In this document: positions 22,582 through 34,359 of the stretch, piece by piece
How positions within the stretch are numbered: the stretch's first letter is position 1
How the letters are laid out: every line of letters starts with the position of its first letter
DNA from: Arachnopeziza araneosa
Lineage: Eukaryota; Ascomycota; Leotiomycetes; Helotiales; Arachnopezizaceae
Assembly: GCA_003988855.1 (NCBI GenBank)
Contig: QYAI01000057.1
Span: forward strand, 84,048 to 148,047
DNA length: 64,000 nucleotides
Reading direction: 5' to 3'
Position numbers and translations under genes: made by a program
Notes under the pieces: model-generated
Databases searched by the model: none
What the model was told of the DNA's origin: nothing
What the model saw: only the letters and a program-made list of their open reading frames with translations

Positions 22582-24853
22582 CTAGTGATTTGCTGGCGAA
22601 GACCCAGAGAAATAGCTGGTCATTTGACACGGATAGAAAGGAAGCAATGCAATGCATGCCTGCGGCAGATGACCTCGCGTCTTCTGGTGAACACGTAAAT
22701 TGTCATCTCGAGTGAAAGCTGACGTGCATTTGTCAAAATTGCATTTGAAGCGTTTCCTTTGCTTTCCCGGAGAGTAATCAGGATGCTTCTTGCATGAGTC
22801 TTTGTAATGCCGTTTACGGTTTGACTTGTCCGTAAAATGCTCTTGGCAGTACTTGCATTGATGTGAAGCTGAATTTCCTGGTGGTTGGGGAGGCGTATTA
22901 ATCTTGCTTGAGCAATCAATTTCCGGCGATAGGCTTTTGACAGGAGCATCCTTGATTGGTGATGAAGAAACTACAGGCTTCCTTCGAATGCGATGCCTTG
23001 ATATGCGACTTTGTTGTTGAGATGGCACATCAGCTTGTCTCACGAGCTGGGGCTGATACTGAGCCGAACTGTGACTCGTTATTAGTTGAAGATCATCCAA
23101 AGATGAGCTATACATACTACAAGTCTTGCGACATGTCCGAGTAGTGAGAGAAGTTCTGATGGCTGATGAAGTTGGCCTCGGACTTCGAAGAGGTTGAAAG
23201 CGTAGAGTAATTGCTCTGATTGGTAGACATTGACACCGCATGCCTAAGATGGAAATTGTCTTCGACAGGACTTTGATACGCTATGTTAGTCATATCTTTG
23301 GATTGAAATGACTTGTTCCAGTCATTCATGTAGGTGTTGCTTGAACCATGAAGCCCAAAATCTTCATCGGGCTCTTCGCACATTCTGTCAGGCTCATCGA
23401 AGATAGTGGAAGGCGCAGTGCTGCCACTCACAATTGATTCGATCGATTCCATGCTAGAGAAAGAAGTTCCACCAGTCGAGTGAGGTGGTGACAGCGTGAA
23501 GACAGAATCTCTGTGATCCATATCGGAGTCTGTGAAACTTTGCATTGGAGATACGATGCATGTACCGGAATATCTGGTGTTCCAGTCTCTATCTTCTATT
23601 GGCGATACAGTTTCGGTGTGGTCAAAGGTTTGCATCGCATCGGAGGTTTGAGTTGTCCATTGGCTTTCGGTATCAGCCGAACGAGCACGGATCATGGATG
23701 GATCTTCAGCTTGGTAGCAGATGTCGAGTAAATCTTCAGGAGTCACATTGTAATTCGGTGGAGTACGATCCCAGCCATGATAGTAAGCGCTCTGGGGAGC
23801 GTCGTCATTTTGGTCCCCGAATCCAGTGTCAGCGGGGGTGAACAACTCAGCTAGCTGGTAAGTGCCATGCGCGAGGAACTGTGAGACCTGGGTAGCATCA
23901 TCATCCGCAACGCTAAGTTCTGCGGCATTATATTTTGACTGTTCGTAACTCTCATAACTCAAAGTCGTATGCTCAGCATACAATTCAGATGGGTACGGTG
24001 CGGGAAGCTCGCAAGTCTCAGGGGTTGCGTCAAGCTCAGCAATATGATATTGTTTCTGTTCAGGCACTGTTTCAGAGTCATCCATGCCTGGCTCCCAATG
24101 CAATTCCGAATACAGAATCCTAGGATCTACTCCAATTATATGAGGCTTCTTTGAATGTTTGTTGGAAAACTTTTTGACCAGTCGGTTATGTTTGCATCCT
24201 CGAGGAGAAAGACGACGTCCAAGACTTTGCATGGCGTTGTTAAAAAGACTCCTGTATTGCTGAAGTTCCCTGCAGCCTTCCGACTTGCATTTCCCAATCT
24301 GCTCTATGCGTTTGGTTTCGTGACATCGGTACCAGCCCTTTTCCAAGCGTAAACACTCCTTGAGATGTTGGCGCATCTGAGGCTCGGATTCCATATCTCG
24401 CTCGCACTCTGCCACAGGGCAAGTACGTTTTACTAAGTCAGAAATATGAGGAGAAAGGCTTCTCTCGAAAGCTGCCCAGTTTAGGAAGCCTCGTCGAAAT
24501 TCTTTCTTAGAGGACGTTGTGCGCGACCTGGGAATGATTAACTATCGTAACCGAAATAAGAAATGTCCTGCTCACATGGAAAGACTTCCGACTTCATTGG
24601 CAGCATGTTGTCCTCCTAGAAGTGATGATTCTTCAGTTTTCCTCTGTTCAATGCGCTCCATTCGAAACTGCCAATGTGGGATTCCCTCCATACTGCCGTC
24701 AATGTTTGCAAGGTTCTGAGTGATCGCTGGCGAGATGTGCTGGAAATCAAAGATTGAGAAGCGGTCAGTACCAGACTGGTTTTCTTTGGATTTGAGCGCT
24801 AGAGTAGAAGTAAAAGTTTCTTGCTGATTTCTGGCCTTGCAAAGCAATGACAT
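22582..24853 (-). CDS. C2H2 zinc-finger protein, three exons
   Basis: Exons 24853-24576, 24527-23118 and 23068-22582 (introns 48 and 49 bp, both phase 2) give 724 residues; the summed length is in frame, which supports the joins. The C-terminal exon holds two C2H2 fingers: C634/C637/H650/H658 and C672/C677/H690/H696, the second with FTRDDNLRVH. Near residue 120 there is a further Cys/His cluster (CPVAEC...HLKEC, then WYRCHETKR), likely a degenerate finger. The long middle is acidic and rich in Ser, Thr, Asp and Gln, typical of an activation or linker region. A nuclear transcription factor is the best guess. The start is the first in-frame ATG; a later one is possible. Confidence 0.8.
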
Positions 24854-27800
24854 GTGGTTTGCACGATAGCAGCATAAGCTGTCGTGGCTCTTCTCGCCAT
24901 ACCGGATTTTACCCCCATACTACAGAAAGGCTCGTCTTTGACTGGTCTAAAGAAGCAAATCAGGAAGTGACCACCATTTAGTGTGGTATCGCGACAAGCG
25001 GAGATCACCCAGAGAGTTGCTAGAGGTCGAGGGAGATCACACCCGTATCATTCGATAATCTTTCACCGCGCGAGAAGCCCACGCCGCCGGCTTCATGTAA
25101 CTCGCCTTCTTGCCCGATCATTCCGGCTCTGGAACATCCCACACGACTTGCCTTGGTCCGCAACACGGCAGCCTCGTTCGCCTTTCTGTCCTGGACCGAG
25201 CGCGCATGGTTGTTATTGAAAGTCGTCGGTGAAAAAGATACCTGGTAGCTGAAGATCTGCCAATCAGACGTCAGCAATGTTGAAGTGAAACGTTAACGCT
25301 CCTAACTTCAGGATGGTGCAGTTGATGCTTACATATCATCATGACTATGTCACGTCGAGTGGCCAGCTTTCTCGTCCTGATTCAAGGCAGCAGACGATGT
25401 TTCTATTTCGCGTTATGACATTTTAGAATCATACTAGGTAGACAATTCTACTTCTCATCGTATGTTTCCGCTGCGCAACTCAAAAATCATTTGAGATAAG
25501 TTCCACACTCATTTATTGAGGTTCAATTGATGTAATATCAGGTAAAGGAGAGTAGGCTGTGTTTGCTCACTGCCCCATTCCCAACCCTCAATTAAGCCGC
25601 TTTCAGAGGAATTCATCACGTGGAAAAGATACTCCTCTTTCATAATGAGGCAGTGTATTTGATACCAATTTGAGCGAGATTACAGGACGCAATGCTATTG
25701 GCTGATTTTGGCTTTAAGGAAGATTTCAGGATTGGCCAGGGATTTTCAGGATCTTGCATAATCGTCTCCCAGCCGGGCACCGTCACACTTTGTGGAGGGT
25801 CATAAGATCTGAAGCACCATCGAAAGAGCGAACAATTGTGCAAGCCTATCTTTTCAGTCTAAAATTAGGAATGACAAAACAAATAGGCAAGGCAAACGGA
25901 GGTTAAGGTGCAGAAATAAGTACGACGCGTGCTGTTGAAGTTGAAGTTGAAGGAACGAGGCTGCAGCAGGATTTCAGCCACAGACGCGTACACTTCACAT
26001 CTTGCAAATAGTAGACGCGGAGGAACTTGACCTCGGCGAAAAGCATTGAAGGTCCTCCTCTGATAAGAAGAGATAACGGCATTCTTGTGTCACTGGGCTG
26101 TCTCTCCAAAGCCCACGGGCTCAGGGTCGAACAACTAGTTCATAGCTATTGCAGACTACTGGTTGACTGCCTGCAGCCTCAGAGCTTTGCATGAGCGAAT
26201 TGGAACGCATCCATCTTCGATCCTATCGGATTCGCAGCCGTCTTCCTTCTTTCTTTCTTTCGTATGTGTCTCGTGTCACTATCGAATCACCTGCCATTGC
26301 AAGGCTGGATATCGCAGCGACTCCGAGGTTGGTGATCCATTGCAGAGCCACTCAGCTTGAAGGTTATTCTTGTGTAGATAAATGATAGAATGCAGAGTAG
26401 TCATTTCTACTGAGCAATGGTCCTTTAAGTTACCGAGAAGAGACCACCATTATATGAAGTTACCAGCCGCATAAATTGCGGGGTTCGGTAGTGGGATGCG
26501 GTACTTGGCATGTCGCTTGTTCAAGGGGCACAACAACAACTGGAACAGACCTTCAGGTCTAAAGTTTTGGTAATAAGAAAAAGCTTGTAGGAAAGAAGCT
26601 TAATTAATTTTCTTTTTCAAGTTTCTTGCAAGATACGCACAATACGATTGTTCGATGCCCAAGGAGAGTAAAAGGAGATAGAGGAGTCTTTTAACATTCT
26701 TACCTAGGTCTTTAGAAACCCTTCGTTTGGGATTATACATGGTGCAATCTCCTCTATTTGAGCTCTTCCAGGATTCCTGCATCTTAGCTCTGAAATTGAA
26801 GCCTCTCAACTCTAATATCCATCACACCAATTTCTCGTTCTTTAAAGCCAGGCACGTGATCAAGAAGTAGGAATGGGTATTTTGACATCTGTCAAATCCT
26901 GCGGGTTCATCTCCAGAATGTCTGCTTTCTTGTTATTCAAATCTAAAGTATCAACTCTTAGAACGTGTATACTGTTTGTATAATCAACACAGCATGTTTC
27001 GGAAACAGTATCTTGATCTAAAATGATTCAAATTCTTTCCATGTTTCCATCAATTGCTCAGCAGTAGACTTAAAACCTCGTCTCAATTCCATCAGCAGGC
27101 CTTTTTACTTTCCACCCAAATCGTTCATCCCATTCCTCCGTCACATCGTCAACACCTTCTCTGGCTTCGAATGGCCATCTGTTCGAGATATCGCCTAGTA
27201 TTAACGCTGGGATAATTCCAGGACCTAGTTGTAAGGATTTATTATGTCTCCCGTCAAATTTGGGAGTAGTATTACGAGAATAGGAGAAAGGCGATTCTCG
27301 TCTCTTTTTCGATTACTGTGTTTCTTGTAAGAACCGAAGTTTTCAAATGATGTTTAGAATACCCAGAAAAATAATCCGAATAGTGGGGTAGAAAGTGGAT
27401 CGGTCTTCATCTGATTATGGTGCCTTCCATAGTGCGGAGCTTTCGGTGGTGCTTTCTAGCAATGCTGGTTCAAGGGCGCTTGGGAGGCCATTTCAAGGTA
27501 TATTTTTCGAGTATGAGTAAAGTGTTCTCTAAAGAGGGAGAGTTGATTCTCGTTTTCTAGACTGAAGCGTGGGCTGGAATCTCTCTCTTATATCTTTCCA
27601 CTAGCCTAAAACTTTCACATTCAGGTACGAAATCGTAGCTTCAGCGATACCCTGAATCGGGTTTCCCGCAAGCATCTCAATGGACGAAATTACAATTAAG
27701 CTAGAAGATAAGTTAGAAGATAAGTGGATTTTCTGTCAGCAACCACTTGATTGCCTACCAAGCCTAGCTAGATACTTTCGTAGTTCGGGTCTTTCGACGA

Positions 27801-28109
27801 TCTTCCGGGATTCGGTATTGCTAGAGCAGCTGGGAGTATTCGGTCGCAACCCGGAATCTGAATTGAATATTTCGCAATCGGTGCCAAGGAGTATTCTCTA
27901 TAACCCTACATAGATAGGTAGTGAAGCTCAGAAACAATTTACAACTCGAAAATGCGAATGCTCTTGGCATTCTTTTGTTTCTTCACCCTGGTGACCCTTC
28001 CTGGCCAAGTCGCGTACGACGCGTCTCTGCCGAGAAATGAGAAATGACGTAGGTGGTGTAAACATGAGCCCCTTTTCATCTCCATATAGAGTTTAGACTC
28101 GTTGTGCTG
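24854..28109. other. intergenic, 3.3 kb
   Basis: Upstream region of the zinc-finger gene followed by AT-rich DNA. Small frames around 25.0, 25.7, 26.2, 26.7 and 27.7 kb have no motifs. At 27.70-27.73 kb a short direct repeat (AGAAGATAAGTT-like, two copies) occurs. Nothing else seen. Confidence 0.45.
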
Positions 28110-28117
28110 TATAAAAG
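28110..28117 (+). promoter_or_regulatory. TATA box
   Basis: TATAAAAG lies 66 bp before the ATG at 28183, followed by a CT-rich start region. Assigned by sequence and position. Confidence 0.4.
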
Positions 28118-28182
28118 TTACGGTACTCTATTCTCTAATTCTTTTTCATCGTCAAGAAATCCACTTATCAGTTGGATCCGAG

Positions 28183-29504
28183 ATGCCGCCTAAGCGCAAA
28201 GCGCTTTCCGAAGCCTCAAGCAATGCCAGCAATTCAAAGCCCAAACCTCGCACCACGAAAGCAACAAAGACCTCGGAGACATCATCGGCTTCCAAATCTG
28301 CTGCGAATATGAGCACCCCGGTGATTAAGTACTGCGATGCCAATACTGTGAGTCCTTTCCATCATCTAGATTAACAGGAGGTGTTAGCATGTTATATTCT
28401 TCCTCTGCTGGAGTCTTCATTCCTACCTACCTACACTTACTAAACTATATATTTTCTTCAGCTCTCTAAAGACCTTCCTAGTTATGCGAACCTACAATGG
28501 CCGAACATCGAAGATTTTGAAGACGAAAAAGACCAAGATATGCCAGCAGACGGCCAGTTGATGGATGATTTCTGCGATCGGACATCAGACCTAGGGTTCC
28601 CAGTATCAGAAGACGGCATGAAGATCTGCGAGACTATCGACGAGGAGGTGGATAAACGCGATCAGAATCAAAGGAACATGTACATCTGCAATGACTGGAA
28701 TGGGTGGGGCATGAGTGAAGTCTGGGAGAATCTGGTACGCATCGATTTGAGAGAAATACGAAACAGAAACGCTGATATAAATTGCAGCTGAAGGATTTCA
28801 ACCGCGACATCTTTACGAAAACGATAAGTCCATACAAGAAATACGCTTATCTTGATGGGATGGCCGCATTCATCAAAACGGGAGATTTTGTCGAGTTCAT
28901 TGGCAATGAAGATGGTAACGGCGTGAAAGCGGTCGTCGACTTCCTGGGCGTGATGATACTGACTACTTATGACATGTTGAAAGAGCATAATCTCCTCGTT
29001 CCGATGAACCCAGAGTCCAAGATCAAGAACCTCGAAATCGTAGCTTTGATAATGATCGAATTCTTAATTGAGTGGGGAACAGATCTCAACTGCAACTGGG
29101 CATGCGAAGTTGTCCGATGTTTTGATGAAGCGGAAATTGACCTAGAAAAGAGTTTGAGGAAACAGATCAGTGTATCCGAGAAGCAGATTAAGGAATACCG
29201 AGAAGAATACAAAGCTAAGATGGAGGAGAGCGAACATGCTGAAGATGGGGATAATGGTAATGGGTATGCAACATTTGCGAAGAACGCCAAATGGAAGCCA
29301 AGAGACGATAAGGATGAATACGAGAGGAAAATGTTCTATCGATGGGATTGGGAAAAAGAAGTAGGTGTTTTTGGATTCACAGAAATAAGTTATGACTGCT
29401 AACAATTTCTCTAGTATAAGCTCTTCAAAAAGAACCATCCAGGTGGGAAAAAGTATGATGTGACAAAAATGAGTAAGGCAGAGCGGAAGCAGTACCAGTT
29501 GTAA
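28183..29504 (+). CDS. uncharacterised four-exon protein with basic N-terminus
   Basis: Exons 28183-28347, 28462-28734, 28788-29360 and 29415-29504 give 366 residues, all joins phase 0 with good GT-AG signals. The N-terminus starts MPPKRKALSEASSN and is Lys/Ser/Thr-rich, compatible with a nuclear localisation signal. The centre is a mixed alpha-helical segment with DWNGWGMSEVWENL and WACEVVRCFDEAEIDLEKS; the C-terminus is charged, with likely coiled coil around the SEKQIKEYREEYKAK stretch, and ends in a Lys-rich tail. I recognise no named domain. It is probably a lineage-specific protein of unknown role. Confidence 0.75.
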
Positions 29505-30323
29505 GATGTTGGAATTCTGGATGATACTTAAATTGATAAACCATTTCATTTCCCTTCACAGACTTAGATATATAATAAACAGTTTGTTCATGCAGAATCA
29601 CTATTTTGACTCCTCTACCTTCCCACTTCTCCTTCTACACGTCAATCCTCCATAATTATAAGTTGTCAAATGCAAAGCCCAGTGCGCGTCATTGTAGCGT
29701 GAGACTATTTGAGTTCGATTTAGAGCTGGCCATCAATATTATCGGGGTCTAGCTCCGCTGCACCCAAGAGTAGCAAATTACAAATGATCTGTAGCTCGTA
29801 CCCCTGAAAACCCGTGTCACACACCTCACTTAGATTTGAAAGGGGCGAGAAAGGAGTTGTTTACCTTCAAGAGATCTTCAGTAAATCCTGTATACAACAT
29901 CAGCGGACAAAATGACTCAGAAATATGTTACTGAGAGTGTAACAAGAACCCGCACGCCCCAGTTTCAATAAGATATGTTGAAGATTCCAAGCTATGCAAA
30001 CAGTTGTCATCTGTGACCTTTTCTCTGCTTAAAGAACCATCATCTCCTGAAGATGATCACAATCAAACAAGCTCGAATGTGTTTTATCAAGTTAAACTTC
30101 TTATTATCAACATCATCGAAACCACTTTCCAACGTCTGTAAGACACACGCGTCTCCATTCCAGAGCGACTTGGACACATGTGGCTTAGATTAGTAATCTT
30201 TTTAGCGCTCGCTTGGCTGCTTCAGAGCCAGCCCTTGCACTTTCTTCATCAAAAGCTCAAAACCTCTATTGTTTCCATCTGTATTGCTAGATCGTTTTCA
30301 TTCGTATGCCTTGAATACTCAAT
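29505..30323. other. intergenic
   Basis: AT-rich sequence between two plus-strand genes; the in-frame extension from 30178 toward the LtrA-like gene is not needed, since the ATG at 30324 is well placed. No other feature seen. Confidence 0.45.
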
Positions 30324-31848
30324 ATGTCGGAGGTGGTACAACTTCAAAAACCACAAAATCCCCGTGCGCTGTTTCGCCAACCCCTCGCGTTGCAGTGGTT
30401 TGAAGATGGGCAGCTCAAGAAGAGGAGAGAGGATGAGAGGACAGCCGGTAAAATTCAGTAGCATAGATTTATATACATCTAATTGGGTTCTGACATGAAA
30501 TATAGGAAGATTTGAGCTTTTTCTCGATCTCCTCTATGTTGCGATTCTTGCCAATTTCGCAGAGTCTCTGGCAGACGAAGCTTCAGGCACGGGAGTTGTC
30601 AAGTACGTTGTGAGTATACTATGTCCCATTCTTAAATCAGAAATCCTTATCATGAGCAGCTTATTCTCGCCCCATCTTGGCACGTATGGAGTGATCTCCG
30701 TGAACTCATGAACTCCTTTTACAACGACGATCTGGGGCAACGGATTCTCATCCTCTGGATCATGGCCCTGCTCATAGTGTACGGAAACAATGCACCCCTA
30801 GTCGTTGAGGATATTGGAGCAATGCGAGCCACTGTCGGTGCTTATCTCGTGGCACGCACATCGTCCAATTCCGTGCATCTGGTTTACTCCTTCTCCAGCT
30901 ACCATCATCGTGCTCAGCAGCGATTGTGGTTCGTTCTTTCGTCGTGTGCTTTGTGTATTTATATTCCTCTATTTGTGGAGGGTATATCGTTTCGAAGCAA
31001 GATCGCTGTGGCCGCGGTGGCTATCACGGTCGAGGAATGCATCTGGATCTTCTCTTATTCACCGCTGGCGAAAAAGTTGCTGAAAGCCCGTTTCACTACT
31101 GCAGTCGATATCCCACATGAAGTTGACAGGTTTGCAGCCTTTTTCATCATCGTGCTTGGCGAGTTCCTCTATCAGATTATCGTGGGATCACCAGCTGCAG
31201 TTGGATTTAACCAACGTCTTCTCAGAGCTATATGGACCCTAGTCATCGCATTCTGTTTGAATTGGATGTATGTCCACAATGACGGATCACTGAAGAATCA
31301 GCATCCATTGCGACATAACATCTACACCGCTTTTACTTGGGTTACTGTTCATCTGCCACTGACTGCGAGTCTCTTGGTCGCGGGTCACGTGTCAGCCCAG
31401 ACTGCTGTGGATGATGAGATTGATGATGCTGAGTTATGGTTACTGTGTGGAGGACTTGGTGTAGGCATACTCTGTCTCTATCTTATTGCACTCTTGCATA
31501 AATGTGAAGATACCCACGGGACGTTGATTCTTCCCAAGGTAAGTCCTTCTCTGTCATGACATGCAGCTACTCACCACTAATCAGCATGTCCGTATCATAA
31601 TCCGACCTATCATTGCCATAATCATCATCTGTCTACCTCTAGCTCAGGAGATGGACATCACGTCTCGTTTGTCCATCATCATGGCTTTGATCGTCTTCGC
31701 ATTGGTATGGGAGAGCATCACATCATTGATGCGTGGCGCCAAAATATGGGAGAAGTGGGAGGACACCAAACCCCCAGCTAGAGTCATCCCAGAAAGAGCC
31801 CCATCTAGTGATAATGGTGATTTGGAAAATAAAACCACAGAAGATTAG
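30324..31848 (+). CDS. LtrA-family (low temperature requirement A-like) membrane protein
   Basis: Exons 30324-30447, 30506-30609, 30660-31538 and 31585-31848 encode 456 residues; the total is in frame. After a charged N-terminus comes RFELFLDLLYVAILANFAE, the family's ELFfDLvfVa motif, which spans the first splice junction. About ten hydrophobic helices follow, including the conserved block with HEVDRFAAFFIIVLGEF, matching the RxxxxxIIvLGE signature of LtrA proteins. The C-terminal tail is acidic and Ser-rich. Bacterial LtrA was named from cold growth in Listeria; fungal members are uncharacterised multi-pass proteins. The family call is confident, function is not. Confidence 0.85.
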
Positions 31849-31939
31849 ACATATAAGAGATCTGTATCAAATTCTAGTACAAGACGAGTTAAATTACTAG
31901 AACCACTAGTTTGCCTATGCCCGGTAGAGCGTGTCTGCG

Positions 31940-32210
31940 GCGCGCTAGGACTTGGATCTGTATTAGCATCTGGATTGAAAAAGTCCGCGCGCGAATGAAA
32001 GTTTGTGGAGGACATGAAATTTACAGCTTTGGAACCATAATGCTTGAATTCGGACTATTGAAGCCATCAAACTTCTGGTCAGCAAAGTTGGAGAGGATGA
32101 GCGACGAGCGATTAGAGAAAGATTTTTAAGCCCGACGAGGAGATGTTTTGTGTTTGCGGGAGACCGATATAGGTGCATTGTTAAGTGGTGCTTACACAGG
32201 CCACCACTGA
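31940..32210 (+). pseudogene. relic of a fungal kinase-like domain (C-lobe)
   Basis: One frame contains GGHEIYSFGTIMLEFGLLKP, close to the D-I-Y-S-F-G-x-x-L-L-E-I-G-L-W-x-P block of fungal protein-kinase-like domains found with HeLo/HET-s type N-termini. It stops at 32127. A different frame then gives GDRYRCIVKWCL (about 32155-32190), which matches the later G-x-x-Y-x-x-I-V-x-W/R-C-L block. The frame change and the absence of the N-lobe and catalytic loop upstream mark it as a decayed fragment. The rest of the gap 31849-33073 has no supported gene; the frame at 32329-32574 is unexplained. Confidence 0.4.
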
Positions 32211-33073
32211 AGAGAATGCCGCTCTGTATAGCAAGAAGGTTCTACCACTAGAAAAGATATCGGATGCCATGACTTAGACATGTCCTTATCCTAAACTGAA
32301 CAATGATCGAGTCTAGTTTCCAGGATGCTTGCAAGTTTTGGAGCCTAACGTTTCATTTCGGATGCTAAAGAAGATTCGCAATTTCATTATCTCCCCAGAG
32401 CGCGGGAACTGTAGATTATCGATCTTATCGAAAATTATGGCTTTAGTAAAATATTTCTATTCTTCAACACATCGAAACAGTTCGAGATTTTCGATTCCGA
32501 TTTATAAAGACGTGCTTGATCAAGGGGCGAAGCTCCAGGAGTTAGTCAGGGGAATGAACGATATTAGGCTCTAATACTTACTCTTGAGAGCATCTTATAA
32601 ACAACGTCTTTCGCGTTGCCTTTAACTCTAGTCCTTCATCCAAGAGTGTAGTGATGGGGACCTTTGGTTTGTGCTTATGAGAAGTCAGTAATCTAGAGGG
32701 AATCTGTATTCGACTTGGGAAAGACATAAAAAATTCAAAACAATAGATGAAAAGCAAGTAGTTTTAGGAACAGAGGGAGGAATTCGAATCAGATTGGGTG
32801 CTCATTACCAATTTACCGTACCTACCCAGGCAGGACTAAGGCATGCGTAGTTCGAGGTTCGAGGTTTGACGACACCGTTGGAAGATGAGAGGACCAATCA
32901 GTGTTTCTTTCAGCCTTAGAAAGAAGGATGATTAATCTTACATAAGCAAGAGAACTGACCACGTGACAAGCTTCCCGCCTTGCCTCGAAAACAAACTTGA
33001 AAGCTGATCGCATTCACCGCGCTTCCACCGGCAACATCTACTTTCTGACAAGATATCTCCATGGACGTTTGAA

Positions 33074-33924
33074 ATGGCAGAACCTTCTTATAAACGTGCG
33101 CGACGCCCAGACAGCAAGCAGATGTGGGATGAACAAGATAGACGTGCTCCAATAGCCTCTCGAGATCGAGATGAGCCTCGAGATCGTGACAGGCGAGATA
33201 ATCGAGACCGGGATCGTGATCGCAGATATAGAAGTCGTTCTCCACGCGATTCTAGAAGTGGCAGAGACCGAGGAGGTAGAGATAGAGAGCGGGATTCACA
33301 GGAGAATAGAGGAACTGGGAGACGTGAGGATAGGGAAGATGACAGACATGGACGAAGAGAAGCAGATAGAGGAGGAAGACGAGACAGAGAACGCGAGCGA
33401 GGTGAGTGCGCCGGAAGTTCGTCTAGTCGAAGCTAATTTGAAAAGATAATCATAGGGATCGACGGGAGCCTAGAGATCGTAGAAGAGATAGCAGAAGTCG
33501 AAGTCCTCGAAAGGAGCGAGACCCCCCCAAAGCCATAGAATCCGAGGCAGAGAAAGTGCGCATTGCAGTCAAAGAGGAAGAACCTCAAGAACGAGTTGCA
33601 ACTCCACCCGTCAGCTTCAAAGTTGGTGGACAGGATCACGATCGGATGGATGTGGATGGAGAAGGCAATCAGTCTAAGAAGAAGAATGCCAAAGTCAAGA
33701 AGGCCAAAGTTGACGAATCTGAGAATGACGATGAACTTGTTGTCGAAGATGATAGTATGGCAGATATGCAAGCTATGATGGGTTTTGGTGGATTTGGAAG
33801 TACTCATCAGAAGAAAGTTGCTGGCAATGATGCATATGCAGTCAGGAAAGAGAAGAAGACTGAATACAGACAGTACATGAACCGGGTTGGAGGATTTAAC
33901 AGACCATTGAGTCCTGGCAGATGA
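33074..33924 (+). CDS. SNRNP27: U4/U6.U5 tri-snRNP 27 kDa protein (SNRNP27 family)
   Basis: Exons 33074-33401 and 33446-33924 give 268 residues. The 44-bp intron ends at AAAAG; the more obvious ATAG ten bases later would break the frame, so the AAAAG acceptor is required. The N-terminal half is an RS/RD/RE-rich region. The C-terminal signature, from MMGFGGFGSTHQKKV through the RQYMNRVGGFNRPL terminus, is diagnostic of the 27K/DUF1777 family. These nuclear proteins belong to the spliceosomal tri-snRNP and affect 5' splice-site choice. Identification is strong. Confidence 0.92.
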
Positions 33925-34359
33925 GGAAGGATTACATTTCAATGAGGTCATGCTATTCTGGTCGTCTATAGAGTAAATTCCTGCGCAACGCAAGGCGCGT
34001 TAGGTGTTGATGGCATTCTTAGCGTTGAATGAATCTCTAAGAGGAGACGTCTTCGATCGATAGCCTTTCTGCCAGGCAAAATGAAGAACATTAAAATCTC
34101 TCCAAATAAGATTTTCATGAAATATGAAGTTTTCTAGAATTTCCTCCCACTCTTTCCAGGCCACATATCTTTTTCATTAATCCCCAACTTTCAGACCCCT
34201 CCCCACCAAGTCACAGCCTTCCCTGCAGCCTCGCATCCCCGGCTGAAATCGCCCAAACTCGCAACGGTGTTCTCTGCTTCATATCAACTTTCCCCTCAAC
34301 GCCAACTTCTGAGCTCCTTCACCTTAATACTGGAGCTCAGGATAGCCATTCCTTTCACA
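33925..34359. other. intergenic
   Basis: Downstream of the 27K gene and upstream of glucosidase I; CT-rich near 34.2 kb, as in many fungal promoters. No other feature. Confidence 0.5.
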
